Shown: in pieces, positions 1 to 12,878 of the stretch
Position numbering within the stretch: position 1 is the first letter of the stretch
How the letters are laid out: every line of letters starts with the position of its first letter
Source: Romboutsia sp. CE17
GTDB lineage: Bacteria > Bacillota > Clostridia > Peptostreptococcales > Peptostreptococcaceae
Direction of reading: 5' to 3'
Assembly: GCF_012317385.1 (NCBI RefSeq)
Contig: NZ_CP051144.1
Span: 2,852,001-2,916,000 of the forward strand
DNA length: 64,000 bases
Made by a program: the position numbers and the translations under genes
Notes under the pieces: generated by a model
Told to the model about the DNA's origin: nothing
Databases searched by the model: none
Seen by the model: the letters and a program-made list of their open reading frames with translations, nothing else

Positions 1-1
1 G

Positions 2-328
2 CATATACAATCTACTTTTAACAATACTATAATAACTTTAACAGATGTTCACGGAAATGCTATATCTTGGGCATCTTCTGGACAATTAGGATTCAAAGGA
101 TCAAGAAAATCTACTCCTTTCGCATCTCAAATGGCTGCAGAAACTGCTGCTAAAGCTGCAATGGAGCATGGTTTAAAAACTGTTGAAGTATTCGTAAAAG
201 GTCCTGGTTCAGGTAGAGAAGCTGCTATAAGAGCATTACAAGCTACTGGACTAGAAGTAACAATGATAAAAGACGTTACTCCAATCCCACACAACGGATG
301 TAGACCACCAAAAAGAAGAAGAGTGTAA
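2..328 (+). CDS. rpsK: 30S ribosomal protein S11 (5' end outside window)
   Basis: The reading frame is open from base 2 and ends at the TAA at 326-328, giving 108 visible residues, so only the first twenty or so residues are missing. Typical S11 segments are visible: [20 protein letters not shown], the run of alanines in [24 protein letters not shown], and the basic tail [11 protein letters not shown]11 binds 16S rRNA in the platform of the small subunit near the mRNA exit. It is followed after 33 bases by rpsD, the usual order rpsK-rpsD-rpoA-rplQ, so it belongs to the alpha operon. The internal ATG at 131 is not the start, because conserved S11 sequence continues upstream to the window edge. 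Confidence 0.97.
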   Translation, partial: HIQSTFNNTIITLTDVHGNAISWASSGQLGFKGSRKSTPFASQMAAETAAKAAMEHGLKTVEVFVKGPGSGREAAIRALQATGLEVTMIKDVTPIPHNGCRPPKRRRV

Positions 329-361
329 TTTTATACAGAATAATTTAGGAGGTGTAAAGAC

Positions 362-988
362 ATGGCAAGATATACAGGTGCATCTTGTAGACAATGCCGT
401 AGAGAAGGAATGAAGTTATTCCTTAAAGGCGAAAGATGTCATACAGATAAGTGTGCTATAGAAAAAAGAAACTATGCTCCTGGTCAACATGGACAAGGAA
501 GAAAGAAAGTTTCTAACTATGGTTTACAATTAAGAGAGAAACAAAAAGTTAAGAGAATATACGGAGTTTTAGAAACTCAATTCAGAAACTTATATGAACG
601 TGCAGATAAAATGCCTGGTATAACAGGGGAAAACTTATTAAGTTTATTAGAAAGAAGATTAGACAACGTAGTTTACAGAATGGGATTAGCATCTTCTAGA
701 AAAGAAGCTAGACAATTAGTAACTCACGGTCACTTCACTTTAAATGGAAATAAGGTAGATATACCTTCTATAACTGTTAAAGCTGACGATGTTATAGCAG
801 TTAAAGAAAACTCTAAAACTTCTGCTAAATTCAAAGCTTTAGTAGAAGCTAATGCATCAAAAGTAGCTCCTAAGTGGTTAGATGCAAACTTAGAAGGAAT
901 GACTGCTAAAGTTGTTGCTATGCCAACAAGAGAAGATATAGATCTTGAAATAGCTGAACACTTAATAGTAGAGCTTTACTCTAAGTAA
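362..988 (+). CDS. rpsD: 30S ribosomal protein S4
   Basis: 208 residues, the normal length for bacterial S4, a primary 16S rRNA-binding protein that nucleates assembly of the 30S body. The N-terminus carries four cysteines (C9, C12, C26, C31; spacing 2-13-4), the zinc-ribbon form of S4 rather than the cysteine-free form. The S4 RNA-binding domain lies around residues 98-160 ([20 protein letters not shown]). A strong ribosome binding site (AGGAGG) precedes the ATG. S4 is a known autoregulator of alpha operons in other bacteria; no specific leader structure was recognised here. Confidence 0.98.
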   Translation: MARYTGASCRQCRREGMKLFLKGERCHTDKCAIEKRNYAPGQHGQGRKKVSNYGLQLREKQKVKRIYGVLETQFRNLYERADKMPGITGENLLSLLERRLDNVVYRMGLASSRKEARQLVTHGHFTLNGNKVDIPSITVKADDVIAVKENSKTSAKFKALVEANASKVAPKWLDANLEGMTAKVVAMPTREDIDLEIAEHLIVELYSK

Positions 989-1063
989 TAAGCAAGTTTT
1001 AAAATTAATTTTTAAAATTGTTTACCCTCAGTGGATTAATAAATTTAAAGGAGGGTTTTATCC

Positions 1064-2011
1064 ATGATAGAAATAGAAAAACCTAAAGTAGATATAATAG
1101 AACTTAGCGAAGACTATAGATATGGTAAATTCGTTATAGAGCCTCTAGAAAGAGGTTATGGTATAACTATAGGAAATGCTTTAAGAAGAGTATTATTATC
1201 ATCTTTACCAGGGGTTGCTGTAAATTCTATAAAAATAGATGGAGTTCTTCATGAATTCTCAACAGTACCAGGTGTTAAAGAAGATGTAACTGAAATAATA
1301 TTATCTTTAAAAGAGCTTTCAGCTACTATTGATGGAGAAGGAAGTAGAACTCTTAAAATAGAAGCACAAGGACCATGCTCTATCAAAGGATCAGATATAA
1401 TATGTCCTCCTGATGTTGAAATATTAAGTAAAGACTTATTAATAGCTACGCTAGATGATAATGCGAAGTTTAATATGGAAATATCTATAGATAAAGGTAG
1501 AGGATATGTTTCTGCTGAAGAAAATAAAACAGAGAATATGCCTATAGGTGTTTTACCTGTAGACTCAATATATACTCCTGTTGAAAAAGTGAGCTACCAT
1601 GTAGAAAATACAAGAGTAGGTCAAAAAACAGATTATGACAAGTTAGTACTTGAAGTTCAAACTAACGGTAGCATAAATCCTCAAGAAGGAATATCTTTAG
1701 CTGCTAAAGTACTAGTTGAGCATTTAAATCTATTCATTGATTTAACAGAGCACGTAAGCAATGTTGAAATAATGGTAGAAAAAGAAGAAGACCAAAAAGA
1801 AAAAGTTCTTGAAATGACTATAGAAGAATTAGATTTATCAGTTAGATCTTACAACTGTTTAAAGAGAGCGGGAATAAATACAGTTGAAGAGTTAGCTAAT
1901 AAGTCTGAGGACGATATGATGAAGGTTAGAAACCTTGGTAAAAAGTCACTTGAGGAAGTTATCCAAAAGTTAGAAGAACTAGGATTAGGTCTTAAACCAA
2001 GCGAAGAATAG
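1064..2011 (+). CDS. rpoA: DNA-directed RNA polymerase alpha subunit
   Basis: 315 residues, standard for RpoA. The N-terminal domain (about 1-230), which dimerises and scaffolds beta and beta-prime, includes the diagnostic segment [20 protein letters not shown]. After a charged linker ([13 protein letters not shown]) comes the C-terminal domain (about 245-315) with [18 protein letters not shown] and [13 protein letters not shown], the helix-hairpin-helix region that contacts UP elements and activators. This is relevant here because the rRNA promoters in this window have A-tracts upstream. An AAGGAGGG site precedes the ATG. The stop codon is followed directly by the ribosome binding site of rplQ. 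Confidence 0.98.
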   Translation: MIEIEKPKVDIIELSEDYRYGKFVIEPLERGYGITIGNALRRVLLSSLPGVAVNSIKIDGVLHEFSTVPGVKEDVTEIILSLKELSATIDGEGSRTLKIEAQGPCSIKGSDIICPPDVEILSKDLLIATLDDNAKFNMEISIDKGRGYVSAEENKTENMPIGVLPVDSIYTPVEKVSYHVENTRVGQKTDYDKLVLEVQTNGSINPQEGISLAAKVLVEHLNLFIDLTEHVSNVEIMVEKEEDQKEKVLEMTIEELDLSVRSYNCLKRAGINTVEELANKSEDDMMKVRNLGKKSLEEVIQKLEELGLGLKPSEE

Positions 2012-2031
2012 TGAGCAAAGGAGGGATTGGC

Positions 2032-2373
2032 ATGGCTAATTACCGTAAATTAGGACGTGTGACTTCACACAGAAACCTTATGTTAAGAAACTTAGTAACT
2101 GACTTACTAAGATGTGGTAGAATAGAAACTACAGTAACAAGAGCAAAAGAAACTCGTAGAATGGCTGAAAAGATGATAACTCTTGCTAAAAGAGGAGATC
2201 TTCACGCTAGAAGACAAGTTTTAGCTTACGTTATGGATGAAACTGTAGTTAACAACTTATTCACTGATATAGCTCCAAAGTATGCTGAGAGAAATGGTGG
2301 ATACACTAGAATAATCAAAAAAGGACCAAGAAGAGGCGACGCTGCTGAAATGGCTTTTATAGAATTAGTATAG
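2032..2373 (+). CDS. rplQ: 50S ribosomal protein L17
   Basis: 113 residues from ATG 2032 ([20 protein letters not shown]), matching the usual L17 N-terminus. An upstream in-frame GTG at 2011 exists, but it would put the AAAGGAGGG ribosome binding site (2017-2025) inside the coding region, so ATG 2032 is preferred. L17 is a large-subunit protein near the exit tunnel. It is the last gene of the alpha operon: a strong hairpin with a T-run follows immediately after the stop. Confidence 0.97.
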   Translation: MANYRKLGRVTSHRNLMLRNLVTDLLRCGRIETTVTRAKETRRMAEKMITLAKRGDLHARRQVLAYVMDETVVNNLFTDIAPKYAERNGGYTRIIKKGPRRGDAAEMAFIELV

Positions 2374-2376
2374 TAT

Positions 2377-2411
2377 AAAAAAAGATTAAGCTTTTGCTTA
2401 ATCTTTTTTTA
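2377..2411 (+). terminator. Rho-independent terminator of the rplQ operon
   Basis: An inverted repeat AAAGATTAAG / CTTAATCTTT with a short loop, followed by a T-run, starts a few bases after the rplQ stop. It closes the ribosomal operon before the ECF transporter genes. Confidence 0.9.
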
Positions 2412-2560
2412 TACATTTTTTTAATAAATATGAAAATTATATGCTATACTAATAAAGCGAATTTTGTATATTAAGAATTATCTTTTTTTTTATGGTTATG
2501 ATATAATACTACTAAATTTGATTTTTTATATTACTGCTTAATGAAAAAGGAGTAGATTTG

Positions 2561-3394
2561 ATGAATAATATAATAGAAGTAAATAATATTTCATTCGAAT
2601 ATATAACAGAAGAAGATAGCTTTAAAGCTATAGATGATTTAAGTTTAAACATAAAAGAAGGTGAATTTCTTGCAATTATAGGACATAATGGTTCGGGAAA
2701 ATCAACTCTATCTAAAAATTTAAATGCTATTTTAATGCCAACCAAAGGGAATATCCTTATAGATGGTATGGATACTAGAGAAGAAGATAAGTTATGGGAT
2801 ATAAGACAAACAGCTGGAATGGTATTTCAAAATCCTGATAACCAAATTGTGGCTACTGTAGTAGAAGAAGATGTAGCTTTTGGACCAGAAAATTTAGGTA
2901 TAAAACCTGAAGAAATAAGAAAAAGGGTAGATGAATCTCTTAAAAGTGTTGGTATCTATGATCTAAGAGATAGACAACCTCACTTATTATCTGGTGGTCA
3001 AAAGCAAAGAGTCGCTATTGCGGGAATAATAGCTATGAAACCTAAGTGTGTAATTTTTGATGAAGCAACAGCGATGTTAGATCCTTCTGGAAGAAAAGAG
3101 GTTATGAGTACTATAAAAAGGCTAAATAAAGAAGAGAATATAAGTGTAATACATATAACTCACTTTATGGAAGAAGCAGTTGATGCAGATAGAGTCATAG
3201 TTATGGAAAAAGGGAAAAAGGTACTAGAGGGGACACCAAAACAAGTTTTCTCTAAAATAGATATGTTAAAAAAAATAGGTCTAGATGTACCTTATATGAC
3301 AGAGTTATCTAAGGAATTAAATAAAGAAGGTCTTAAGATTGAATCTGATATATTAACAGTAGATGAGATGGTGATGCAATTATGTCAATTATAG
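2561..3394 (+). CDS. ecfA1: ECF transporter ATPase EcfA1
   Basis: 277 residues from ATG 2561; a TTG one codon upstream is less likely because the AAAAAGGAG site is best spaced for the ATG. ABC ATPase signatures in order: Walker [10 protein letters not shown] (41-49), Q-loop Q90 in VFQNPDNQ, signature LSGGQ (143-147), Walker B CVIFDEAT (163-170). Together with EcfA2 and the membrane protein EcfT it forms the energising module shared by vitamin-uptake S components encoded elsewhere. ecfA2 starts inside the last codons of this gene (13-base overlap), so the two are translationally coupled. The order rplQ-ecfA1-ecfA2-ecfT-truA-rplM-rpsI is widespread in Firmicutes. Confidence 0.95.
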   Translation: MNNIIEVNNISFEYITEEDSFKAIDDLSLNIKEGEFLAIIGHNGSGKSTLSKNLNAILMPTKGNILIDGMDTREEDKLWDIRQTAGMVFQNPDNQIVATVVEEDVAFGPENLGIKPEEIRKRVDESLKSVGIYDLRDRQPHLLSGGQKQRVAIAGIIAMKPKCVIFDEATAMLDPSGRKEVMSTIKRLNKEENISVIHITHFMEEAVDADRVIVMEKGKKVLEGTPKQVFSKIDMLKKIGLDVPYMTELSKELNKEGLKIESDILTVDEMVMQLCQL

Positions 3395-4248
3395 TAAAAA
3401 ATTTAACTTATATATATAACGAAGATATGCCTTTTTCGAGTAAGGCATTAGATAATGTTAGCTTTGAAATAGAAGATAGAGATTTTGTTGGTATTATAGG
3501 TCATACAGGATCTGGGAAATCTACACTTATTCAACATTTAAATGGACTTCTAAGGCCCTCATCTGGAGAGATTTATATAAATAATTTTAATATAACTAAT
3601 CCAGAATTAAACTTAACAGAAATTAGAAAAAGAGTAGGGGTAGTATTTCAATATCCAGAATATCAGCTTTTTGAGGAAACAGTTGAAAAAGATATAGCGT
3701 TTGGACCTGGTAATTTAGGTTTGAGTGAAGAAGAAATTGAATTACGTGTAAAATCATCTATGGAAGCTGTAGGATTAAATTATGAAGAGTATAAAGATAA
3801 ATCTCCGTTTGAATTATCTGGAGGACAAAAACGTAGGGTTGCAATAGCTGGAGTTATAGCTATGAATCCTGAAGTTTTAATTTTAGATGAACCAACAGCT
3901 GGTCTTGACCCTGGGGGAAGGGATGAAATATTTGATCTTATAAGAACTCTTCATAAGGAACATAATATGACTATAATATTGTCATCTCATAGTATGGATG
4001 ATATGGCTAAGCTAGCGAATACAATAATAGTTATGAATCATGGTAAAGTTGAGTTTATGGGAACTCCTAGAGAAGTATTTAATAATAATGCTACAAGATT
4101 AAAGGAAATAGGGTTAGATATACCCCAAACCATAGAATTAGCTATAAAACTAAGAGAGAAAGGCTTTAATGTTCGTCAAGATATATTGACTATACAAGAA
4201 GCTAAAGATGAAATAATAAGAGTTATGAGAGGAAGAGGAAAATGTTAA
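3382..4248 (+). CDS. ecfA2: ECF transporter ATPase EcfA2
   Basis: 288 residues. Walker [10 protein letters not shown] (40-48), Q-loop in [17 protein letters not shown] (typical of the EcfA2 subgroup), signature ELSGGQKRR, Walker [13 protein letters not shown] and the switch histidine in SSHSMDD are all present, so an active ATPase is expected. It overlaps ecfA1 by 13 bases and ecfT by 7 bases. Its role is ATP hydrolysis for uptake of vitamins and similar substrates as an EcfA1-EcfA2 heterodimer at the membrane. Confidence 0.95.
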   Translation: MSIIVKNLTYIYNEDMPFSSKALDNVSFEIEDRDFVGIIGHTGSGKSTLIQHLNGLLRPSSGEIYINNFNITNPELNLTEIRKRVGVVFQYPEYQLFEETVEKDIAFGPGNLGLSEEEIELRVKSSMEAVGLNYEEYKDKSPFELSGGQKRRVAIAGVIAMNPEVLILDEPTAGLDPGGRDEIFDLIRTLHKEHNMTIILSSHSMDDMAKLANTIIVMNHGKVEFMGTPREVFNNNATRLKEIGLDIPQTIELAIKLREKGFNVRQDILTIQEAKDEIIRVMRGRGKC

Positions 4249-5042
4249 AAGATATAACTATTGGTCAGCATTACCCTACACAGTCCCTTATACATAAGTT
4301 AGATTCAAGAGTAAAGCTTGTAGCTACATTTATATTTATGGTGTCATTATTTATAATTAATAAATTTTGGCCATACTCATTAGTGATAATATCTTTATTA
4401 GGAATAATAAAGTTATCTAAAATACCGTTTAGATATATTTTAAAGGGGCTAAAACCTCTTAGATGGATTATACTGTTTACATTTGTTATAAATATATTTT
4501 TCTTGCCAGGAGAGAATCCTGTATTGTCATTTGGTTTCTTAAAGGTAACTCAAGAGGGTATAAGCCAAGCTATATTTATGGCTATAAGGCTTACATTACT
4601 TGTACTAGGGACTTCTATGCTTACCTTAACAACTTCACCAATGGATCTTACAGATGGTATAGAAAGGCTTCTAAGCCCTTTTAATAAGGTTGGATTACCT
4701 GTACATGAATTAGCAATGATGATGACTATAGCGTTAAGGTTTATACCTACATTACTAGATGAAACTGATAAAATTATGAAAGCTCAAATGTCTAGAGGTG
4801 CAGATTTTGAAAGCAAAAATTTGATTGATAGGGCGAAAAATTTAGTGCCTTTATTAGTACCTTTATTCGTAAGTGCATTTAGAAGAGCAGATGAACTTGG
4901 TACAGCTATGGAAGCAAGATGCTATAGAGGTGGATATAATAGAACTAAAATGAAGCAGTCTATTTTAACAAAGGCTGATTATATATCTTATGTATTACAA
5001 TTTATATATTTAGGGAGTATAATAGTTACTAGATTTATATAA
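4242..5042 (+). CDS. ecfT: ECF transporter transmembrane protein EcfT
   Basis: 266 residues with several hydrophobic segments. The coupling-helix motif MSRGADFES near residue 185 and the related ARCYRGG near 228 correspond to the two A-R-G type motifs by which EcfT contacts the ATPases. The start at 4242 overlaps the end of ecfA2 (ATGTTAA arrangement). It acts as scaffold and transducer for substrate-specific S components; no S component is encoded in this window. truA follows after 11 bases. Confidence 0.94.
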   Translation: MLKDITIGQHYPTQSLIHKLDSRVKLVATFIFMVSLFIINKFWPYSLVIISLLGIIKLSKIPFRYILKGLKPLRWIILFTFVINIFFLPGENPVLSFGFLKVTQEGISQAIFMAIRLTLLVLGTSMLTLTTSPMDLTDGIERLLSPFNKVGLPVHELAMMMTIALRFIPTLLDETDKIMKAQMSRGADFESKNLIDRAKNLVPLLVPLFVSAFRRADELGTAMEARCYRGGYNRTKMKQSILTKADYISYVLQFIYLGSIIVTRFI

Positions 5043-5053
5043 AGAGGTAGAGC

Positions 5054-5785
5054 ATGAGAAATTTAAAGATAAAAATACAGTATAATGGAGCCAATTATTG
5101 TGGATGGCAAAAGCAGCCTGATTCTTTAGGTATACAAGGAACAATCGAAAAGGCTATTTATGAAATAACAAATGAAGAAGTAAAAATTACTGGATCTGGG
5201 AGAACTGATGCAGGAGTTCATGCTTTAGGACAAGTAGCAAACTTTAAATTAAACTCTAAAATACCTGCTGATAGAATACCAAATGCATTAAATGCTAAAC
5301 TGCCTAAAGATATAGCTGTAATAGAATGTGAAGAAGTTAAAGATTCGTTCCATGCTAGATATAGCGCAAAAGGTAAGAGGTATAGATATTTAATTTACAA
5401 TAGTCCTTATAGAAATCCTATTTATAAAGACACATCTTATCATGTAAAATATGATCTTGATTTTAATAAAATGTGCGAAGAAGCTAAATCATTAATAGGA
5501 ACACACGACTTTAAAGGTTTTATGAGTTCAGGATCGTCTGTAGTAGATACAGTTAGAACTATATATGATGTAGAAATAACTAGAGAAGAAAATTTAATTA
5601 CTATAGAAGTAGAAGGTAATGGTTTTTTATATAATATGGTAAGAATAATAGTAGGGACATTAGTAGATATAGGTAGAGGTAGAATAGAAGATAATTTAGC
5701 TGAAATAATTAATTCTAAGAGTAGATCTAAAACTGGTCACACTGCTCCAGCACATGGATTATTTCTTAAAAAAGTTGATTATTAG
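5054..5785 (+). CDS. truA: tRNA pseudouridine(38-40) synthase TruA
   Basis: 243 residues, typical for TruA. The catalytic aspartate is D52 in GSGRTDAGVHALGQVANF. Other family segments are YNGANYCGWQKQP near the start and GNGFLYNMVRIIVGTL near the C-terminus. It isomerises uridines 38, 39 and 40 in the anticodon arm of many tRNAs. It is probably cotranscribed with the ECF genes (11-base gap, GAGGTAG ribosome binding site). A promoter for the next genes lies directly after its stop. Confidence 0.96.
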   Translation: MRNLKIKIQYNGANYCGWQKQPDSLGIQGTIEKAIYEITNEEVKITGSGRTDAGVHALGQVANFKLNSKIPADRIPNALNAKLPKDIAVIECEEVKDSFHARYSAKGKRYRYLIYNSPYRNPIYKDTSYHVKYDLDFNKMCEEAKSLIGTHDFKGFMSSGSSVVDTVRTIYDVEITREENLITIEVEGNGFLYNMVRIIVGTLVDIGRGRIEDNLAEIINSKSRSKTGHTAPAHGLFLKKVDY

Positions 5786-5786
5786 C

Positions 5787-5815
5787 TTGACACACATCTA
5801 TGCATATATTAAAAT
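5787..5815 (+). promoter_or_regulatory. SigA-type promoter of rplM-rpsI
   Basis: TTGACA (5787-5792), a 17-base spacer and TAAAAT (5810-5815) immediately follow the truA stop codon. Transcription would begin near 5822, leaving a leader of about 80 bases before rplM. Confidence 0.8.
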
Positions 5816-5821
5816 TAGTAG

Positions 5822-5890
5822 GAGTGTGTTAATAAGTCCACTTGCCCCGGACTTGACATAAACGGTAAAATTTTAAAGGAAAAAAAGTTA
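5822..5890 (+). promoter_or_regulatory. Candidate ribosomal protein L13 leader
   Basis: A short 5' UTR between the rplM promoter and its ribosome binding site contains a small GC-containing hairpin (GTCC / GGAC around 5837-5853, loop ACTTGCCCC) in an otherwise AT-rich region. A structured L13 leader is known from low-GC Gram-positives at this position. I infer the same element here from position and hairpin only; I could not match a covariance model. Confidence 0.45.
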
Positions 5891-5903
5891 AGGAGGGACA
5901 ACT

Positions 5904-6335
5904 ATGAAAAGTTATATAGCTAAGCCAGCTGATGTACAAAGAAAATGGTACATCGTTGATGCTGAAGGAAAAACATTAGGTCGTTTAGCAACTGAAATAG
6001 CGACTGTATTAAGAGGAAAGCACAAGGTTACTTTCACACCACATGTTGACGGAGGAGACTTTGTTGTTGTTGTTAACGCTGATAAAGTAGTTTTAACAGG
6101 AAAGAAATTAGATCAAAAAATGTACAGATACCACACTGGTTATGTAGGTGGTTTAAAAGAAATATCATACAAAGAAATGATGGCTAAGAAGCCAGAAGAA
6201 GTTGTAGCTCACGCTGTAAGCGGAATGTTACCAAAGAACAAATTAAGAAGCAGAATGATGACTAGATTAAGAGTATTCGCAGGACCAAACCATGATCATG
6301 CAGCTCAAAATCCAGAAGTTTTAAACTTTAAATAA
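5904..6335 (+). CDS. rplM: 50S ribosomal protein L13
   Basis: 143 residues, the usual L13 length, with [16 protein letters not shown] near the N-terminus, TLRGKH-like [24 protein letters not shown]-like [13 protein letters not shown], and [18 protein letters not shown]. It is an early-binding large-subunit protein. A strong AAGGAGGG ribosome binding site precedes the ATG. rpsI follows closely, as in almost all bacteria. Confidence 0.97.
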   Translation: MKSYIAKPADVQRKWYIVDAEGKTLGRLATEIATVLRGKHKVTFTPHVDGGDFVVVVNADKVVLTGKKLDQKMYRYHTGYVGGLKEISYKEMMAKKPEEVVAHAVSGMLPKNKLRSRMMTRLRVFAGPNHDHAAQNPEVLNFK

Positions 6336-6363
6336 TAATTAACGGGTGAAAGGAGGAGTTATC

Positions 6364-6756
6364 ATGGCAAACGTTCAATACTACGGAACTGGAAGAAGAA
6401 AAAGCTCTGTTGCTAGAGTTAGATTAGTAGCAGGTGAAGGAAACATAATAATAAATGGAAGAAATGTTGAAGAATACTTCAACTATGAAACATTAATAAG
6501 AGATGTTAAGCAACCATTAGTATTAACTAATAATGAAGCTAAATACGATGTAATAGTAAAAGTTGAAGGTGGAGGATTCACTGGACAAGCTGGTGCTATA
6601 AGACATGGTATATCTAGAGCTTTATTAAAAGCTGATGCTGAATTAAGACCTGCTTTAAAGAAAGAAGGATTCTTAACTAGAGATGCTAGAATGAAAGAAA
6701 GAAAGAAATATGGATTAAAGGCAGCAAGAAGAGCTCCACAATTCTCAAAGAGATAA
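6364..6756 (+). CDS. rpsI: 30S ribosomal protein S9
   Basis: 130 residues from ATG 6364 ([20 protein letters not shown]). The upstream in-frame codon at 6346 is rejected because AGGAGG lies between it and ATG 6364 at normal spacing. The C-terminal tail ends in QFSKR, the family-typical basic end that reaches the P-site tRNA. Cotranscribed with rplM and closed by a hairpin terminator at 6777. Confidence 0.97.
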   Translation: MANVQYYGTGRRKSSVARVRLVAGEGNIIINGRNVEEYFNYETLIRDVKQPLVLTNNEAKYDVIVKVEGGGFTGQAGAIRHGISRALLKADAELRPALKKEGFLTRDARMKERKKYGLKAARRAPQFSKR

Positions 6757-6776
6757 TTTTATTCATATACTTGTAC

Positions 6777-6810
6777 AAAAGACTTTGGAATATTCCAAAG
6801 TCTTTTTTAA
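6777..6810 (+). terminator. Terminator of rplM-rpsI
   Basis: A perfect 14-bp inverted repeat (AAAAGACTTTGGAA / TTCCAAAGTCTTTT) with a two-base centre, followed by Ts, sits between rpsI and cwlD. Confidence 0.92.
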
Positions 6811-6832
6811 TATAAATGTACAGGGTGATATT

Positions 6833-7558
6833 GTGAGAAAGTACATAAAATACATAGTTTTTGGGATGATAGCTACAATATTAACAATATGGTGTATCTT
6901 AAAAATAAGAGAAGTATCTGAAGAAACTATTGGTTATATGCCTATAACTAATAAAACTATTGTTTTGGATGCAGGTCATGGAGGTATAGACTCTGGAGCT
7001 TCTAATAATGATAAGACTATATTTGAGAAAAATATCAACTTATCAATAACTCTTAAGTTAAAAGAGCTTATAGAGTCTAGTGGTGGTTTAGTTATATTAA
7101 CTAGAGATGATGACAGTAGTTTGTACGAAGAGTCTGGAAATAAAACAATTAGACAGAAATATAATGAAAATTTAAGAAATCGAAAGAATATAGTCGATGA
7201 ATCAGATGCGGATATGTTTATATCTATACACTTAAATTCATTTCAACAATCTAAGTACTATGGAGCTCAAACTTTTTATCCTGAAGGTCAAGAAGATGGA
7301 AAGATCTTGGCATCATATGTTCAAAATGAATTAAAAAGGGTAGTTGATGAAAGTAATAATAGAGTCATAAAACCAAGAGGTGACTTATATTTATTAAAAA
7401 ACTGTAAGATGCCATCTATATTGATTGAGTGTGGATTTCTATCAAATGAAAAAGAAGCTAAATTATTAAATGATGAAAAATATCAAGAAAAAATAGCTTG
7501 GGCTATATATGCAGGGATTCAAAAATATTTTGGTGAAAATGGGTATAAAAATGAGTAA
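6833..7558 (+). CDS. cwlD: Germination/cortex N-acetylmuramoyl-L-alanine amidase CwlD
   Basis: 241 residues if started at GTG 6833. The frame is open further upstream (TTG 6785), but that start lies in the rpsI terminator hairpin and has no ribosome binding site, whereas AGGGTGAT precedes GTG 6833. A single N-terminal membrane segment (about 6-24) is followed by an Amidase_3 domain with zinc ligands H49 (LDAGHGG), E65 (FEKNINL) and H133 (SIHLNSF), and catalytic E199 (LIECGFLSN). CwlD removes peptide side chains from muramic acid as a step to muramic-delta-lactam in spore cortex, so it marks this organism as a spore former. The location next to rpsI is the same as in B. subtilis and C. difficile. 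Confidence 0.92.
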   Translation: MRKYIKYIVFGMIATILTIWCILKIREVSEETIGYMPITNKTIVLDAGHGGIDSGASNNDKTIFEKNINLSITLKLKELIESSGGLVILTRDDDSSLYEESGNKTIRQKYNENLRNRKNIVDESDADMFISIHLNSFQQSKYYGAQTFYPEGQEDGKILASYVQNELKRVVDESNNRVIKPRGDLYLLKNCKMPSILIECGFLSNEKEAKLLNDEKYQEKIAWAIYAGIQKYFGENGYKNE

Positions 7559-7563
7559 AAAGA

Positions 7564-7612
7564 AAATAATAGCTTATGTCAGGAATAAATACTGATATAA
7601 GCTATTATTTAA
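7564..7612 (+). terminator. Candidate terminator after cwlD
   Basis: A 14-bp perfect inverted repeat (AAATAATAGCTTAT at 7564 and its complement ending 7610) with a 19-base loop follows the cwlD stop. The T-run is interrupted, so termination strength is uncertain. Confidence 0.6.
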
Positions 7613-7659
7613 TTATTTACTAAGAAGTTTAAAAATAATAAAAAAGTTTAAAAAAAGTG

Positions 7660-7688
7660 TTGACGATAATAAATATAAATGTTATTAT
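7660..7688 (+). promoter_or_regulatory. rrn1 16S promoter
   Basis: TTGACG (7660-7665), a 17-base spacer and TATTAT (7683-7688), preceded by A-tracts from about 7630 that resemble an UP element. The region 7559-7882, which has no protein gene, holds the cwlD terminator, this promoter and the 16S leader. Confidence 0.85.
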
Positions 7689-7882
7689 TAATGAGTGCTC
7701 AACAATAGCACAAATTAAGAACTTTGAAAATTAAACAGTAGGTTAATTTATATAACTAAATTCTTTATTTGAGCAACGGGATATTCTCCTAGAGAATAGA
7801 CGTTGGCGAATGATTTTAAGAATTAAACACAAACAACCAAGCCAGATATTCAGATAATGATTAGCTGAGCGATGGACAACTT
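7689..7882 (+). other. rrn1 16S leader with boxA-like element and pre-16S stem
   Basis: Bases 7715-7742 (beginning TTAAGAAC, ending AACAGTAGG) are complementary to 9397-9424 just downstream of the 16S gene, with a single 4-base mismatch block. This forms the long pre-16S stem where RNase III would cut. The same segment contains ACTTTGAAAA, which resembles the Gram-positive boxA antitermination element. Further on lies a hairpin around 7773-7805 (GCAACG / CGTTG). A 70-90 residue minus-strand frame across this leader and the 16S start is not a gene. Confidence 0.75.
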
Positions 7883-9393
<1,511 letters not shown>

Positions 9394-9442
9394 TTGCCTA
9401 CTGTTTAATTTTGAGGGTTCTTAAAAATCCTTAAAAAAAATA

Positions 9443-9471
9443 TTGACAAGAATCGACAAAGTTATTATAAT
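9443..9471 (+). promoter_or_regulatory. Internal promoter in rrn1 16S-23S spacer
   Basis: A perfect consensus SigA promoter, TTGACA (9443-9448), 17 bases, TATAAT (9466-9471), lies between the pre-16S stem and tRNA-Ala. It could drive tRNA-Ala, 23S and 5S independently of 16S. Confidence 0.8.
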
Positions 9472-9494
9472 ATAACCTGTTGAAAAAATAATAT

Positions 9495-9570
9495 GGGGGT
9501 GTAGCTCAGCTGGGAGAGCACTTGCCTTGCACGCAAGGGGTCAGGAGTTCGATCCTCCTCATCTCCACCA
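9495..9570 (+). tRNA. tRNA-Ala(TGC), rrn1 spacer
   Basis: 76 bases including an encoded CCA. Acceptor GGGGGTG pairs with CATCTCC (two G-U pairs). The D-arm is GCTC..GAGC. The anticodon stem CTTGC/GCAAG encloses loop CTTGCAC with anticodon TGC. The T-loop is TTCGATC. Spacer tRNA-Ala is common in Firmicute rRNA operons. Confidence 0.97.
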
Positions 9571-9661
9571 TTAGTACTTTGAAAACTGCATAACATTTAG
9601 TGATATGACATCATTTAATTATAAATAGACAGAGAAGTCTTTAAAATCAACTTTAATAACT

Positions 9662-12562
<2,901 letters not shown>

Positions 12563-12647
12563 CAATTTAAATGATAAATTCTAAATGATATGCAGTTTTC
12601 AGAGTATTAACTCTAAATAACTTAATAATAAGTTAATCGAAAGATTA

Positions 12648-12763
<116 letters not shown>

Positions 12764-12815
12764 TAATCTTTTTTATTATATACATTTAAATAATGTAATA
12801 TGGCTTAAAGCTAGA

Positions 12816-12871
12816 TAATCAAAATAAAAAAGTAGATACTATCGATAGTATCTACTTTTTTATTTTGATTA
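12816..12871. terminator. 56-bp perfect palindrome, bidirectional terminator
   Basis: Bases 12816-12843 and 12844-12871 are exact reverse complements. The outer part is T/A-rich (runs of A and T flanking GTAGATACTATC), so both strands give a hairpin with a T-run. It sits between rrn1 (+ strand) and the convergent aminotransferase (- strand, ending 12879), and most likely terminates both. Confidence 0.88.
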
Positions 12872-12878
12872 AGATTAA

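Noticed and set aside
4463-4684. 73-codon + strand frame inside ecfT
   Set aside because: Out-of-frame overlap with a well-supported gene; no ribosome binding site.
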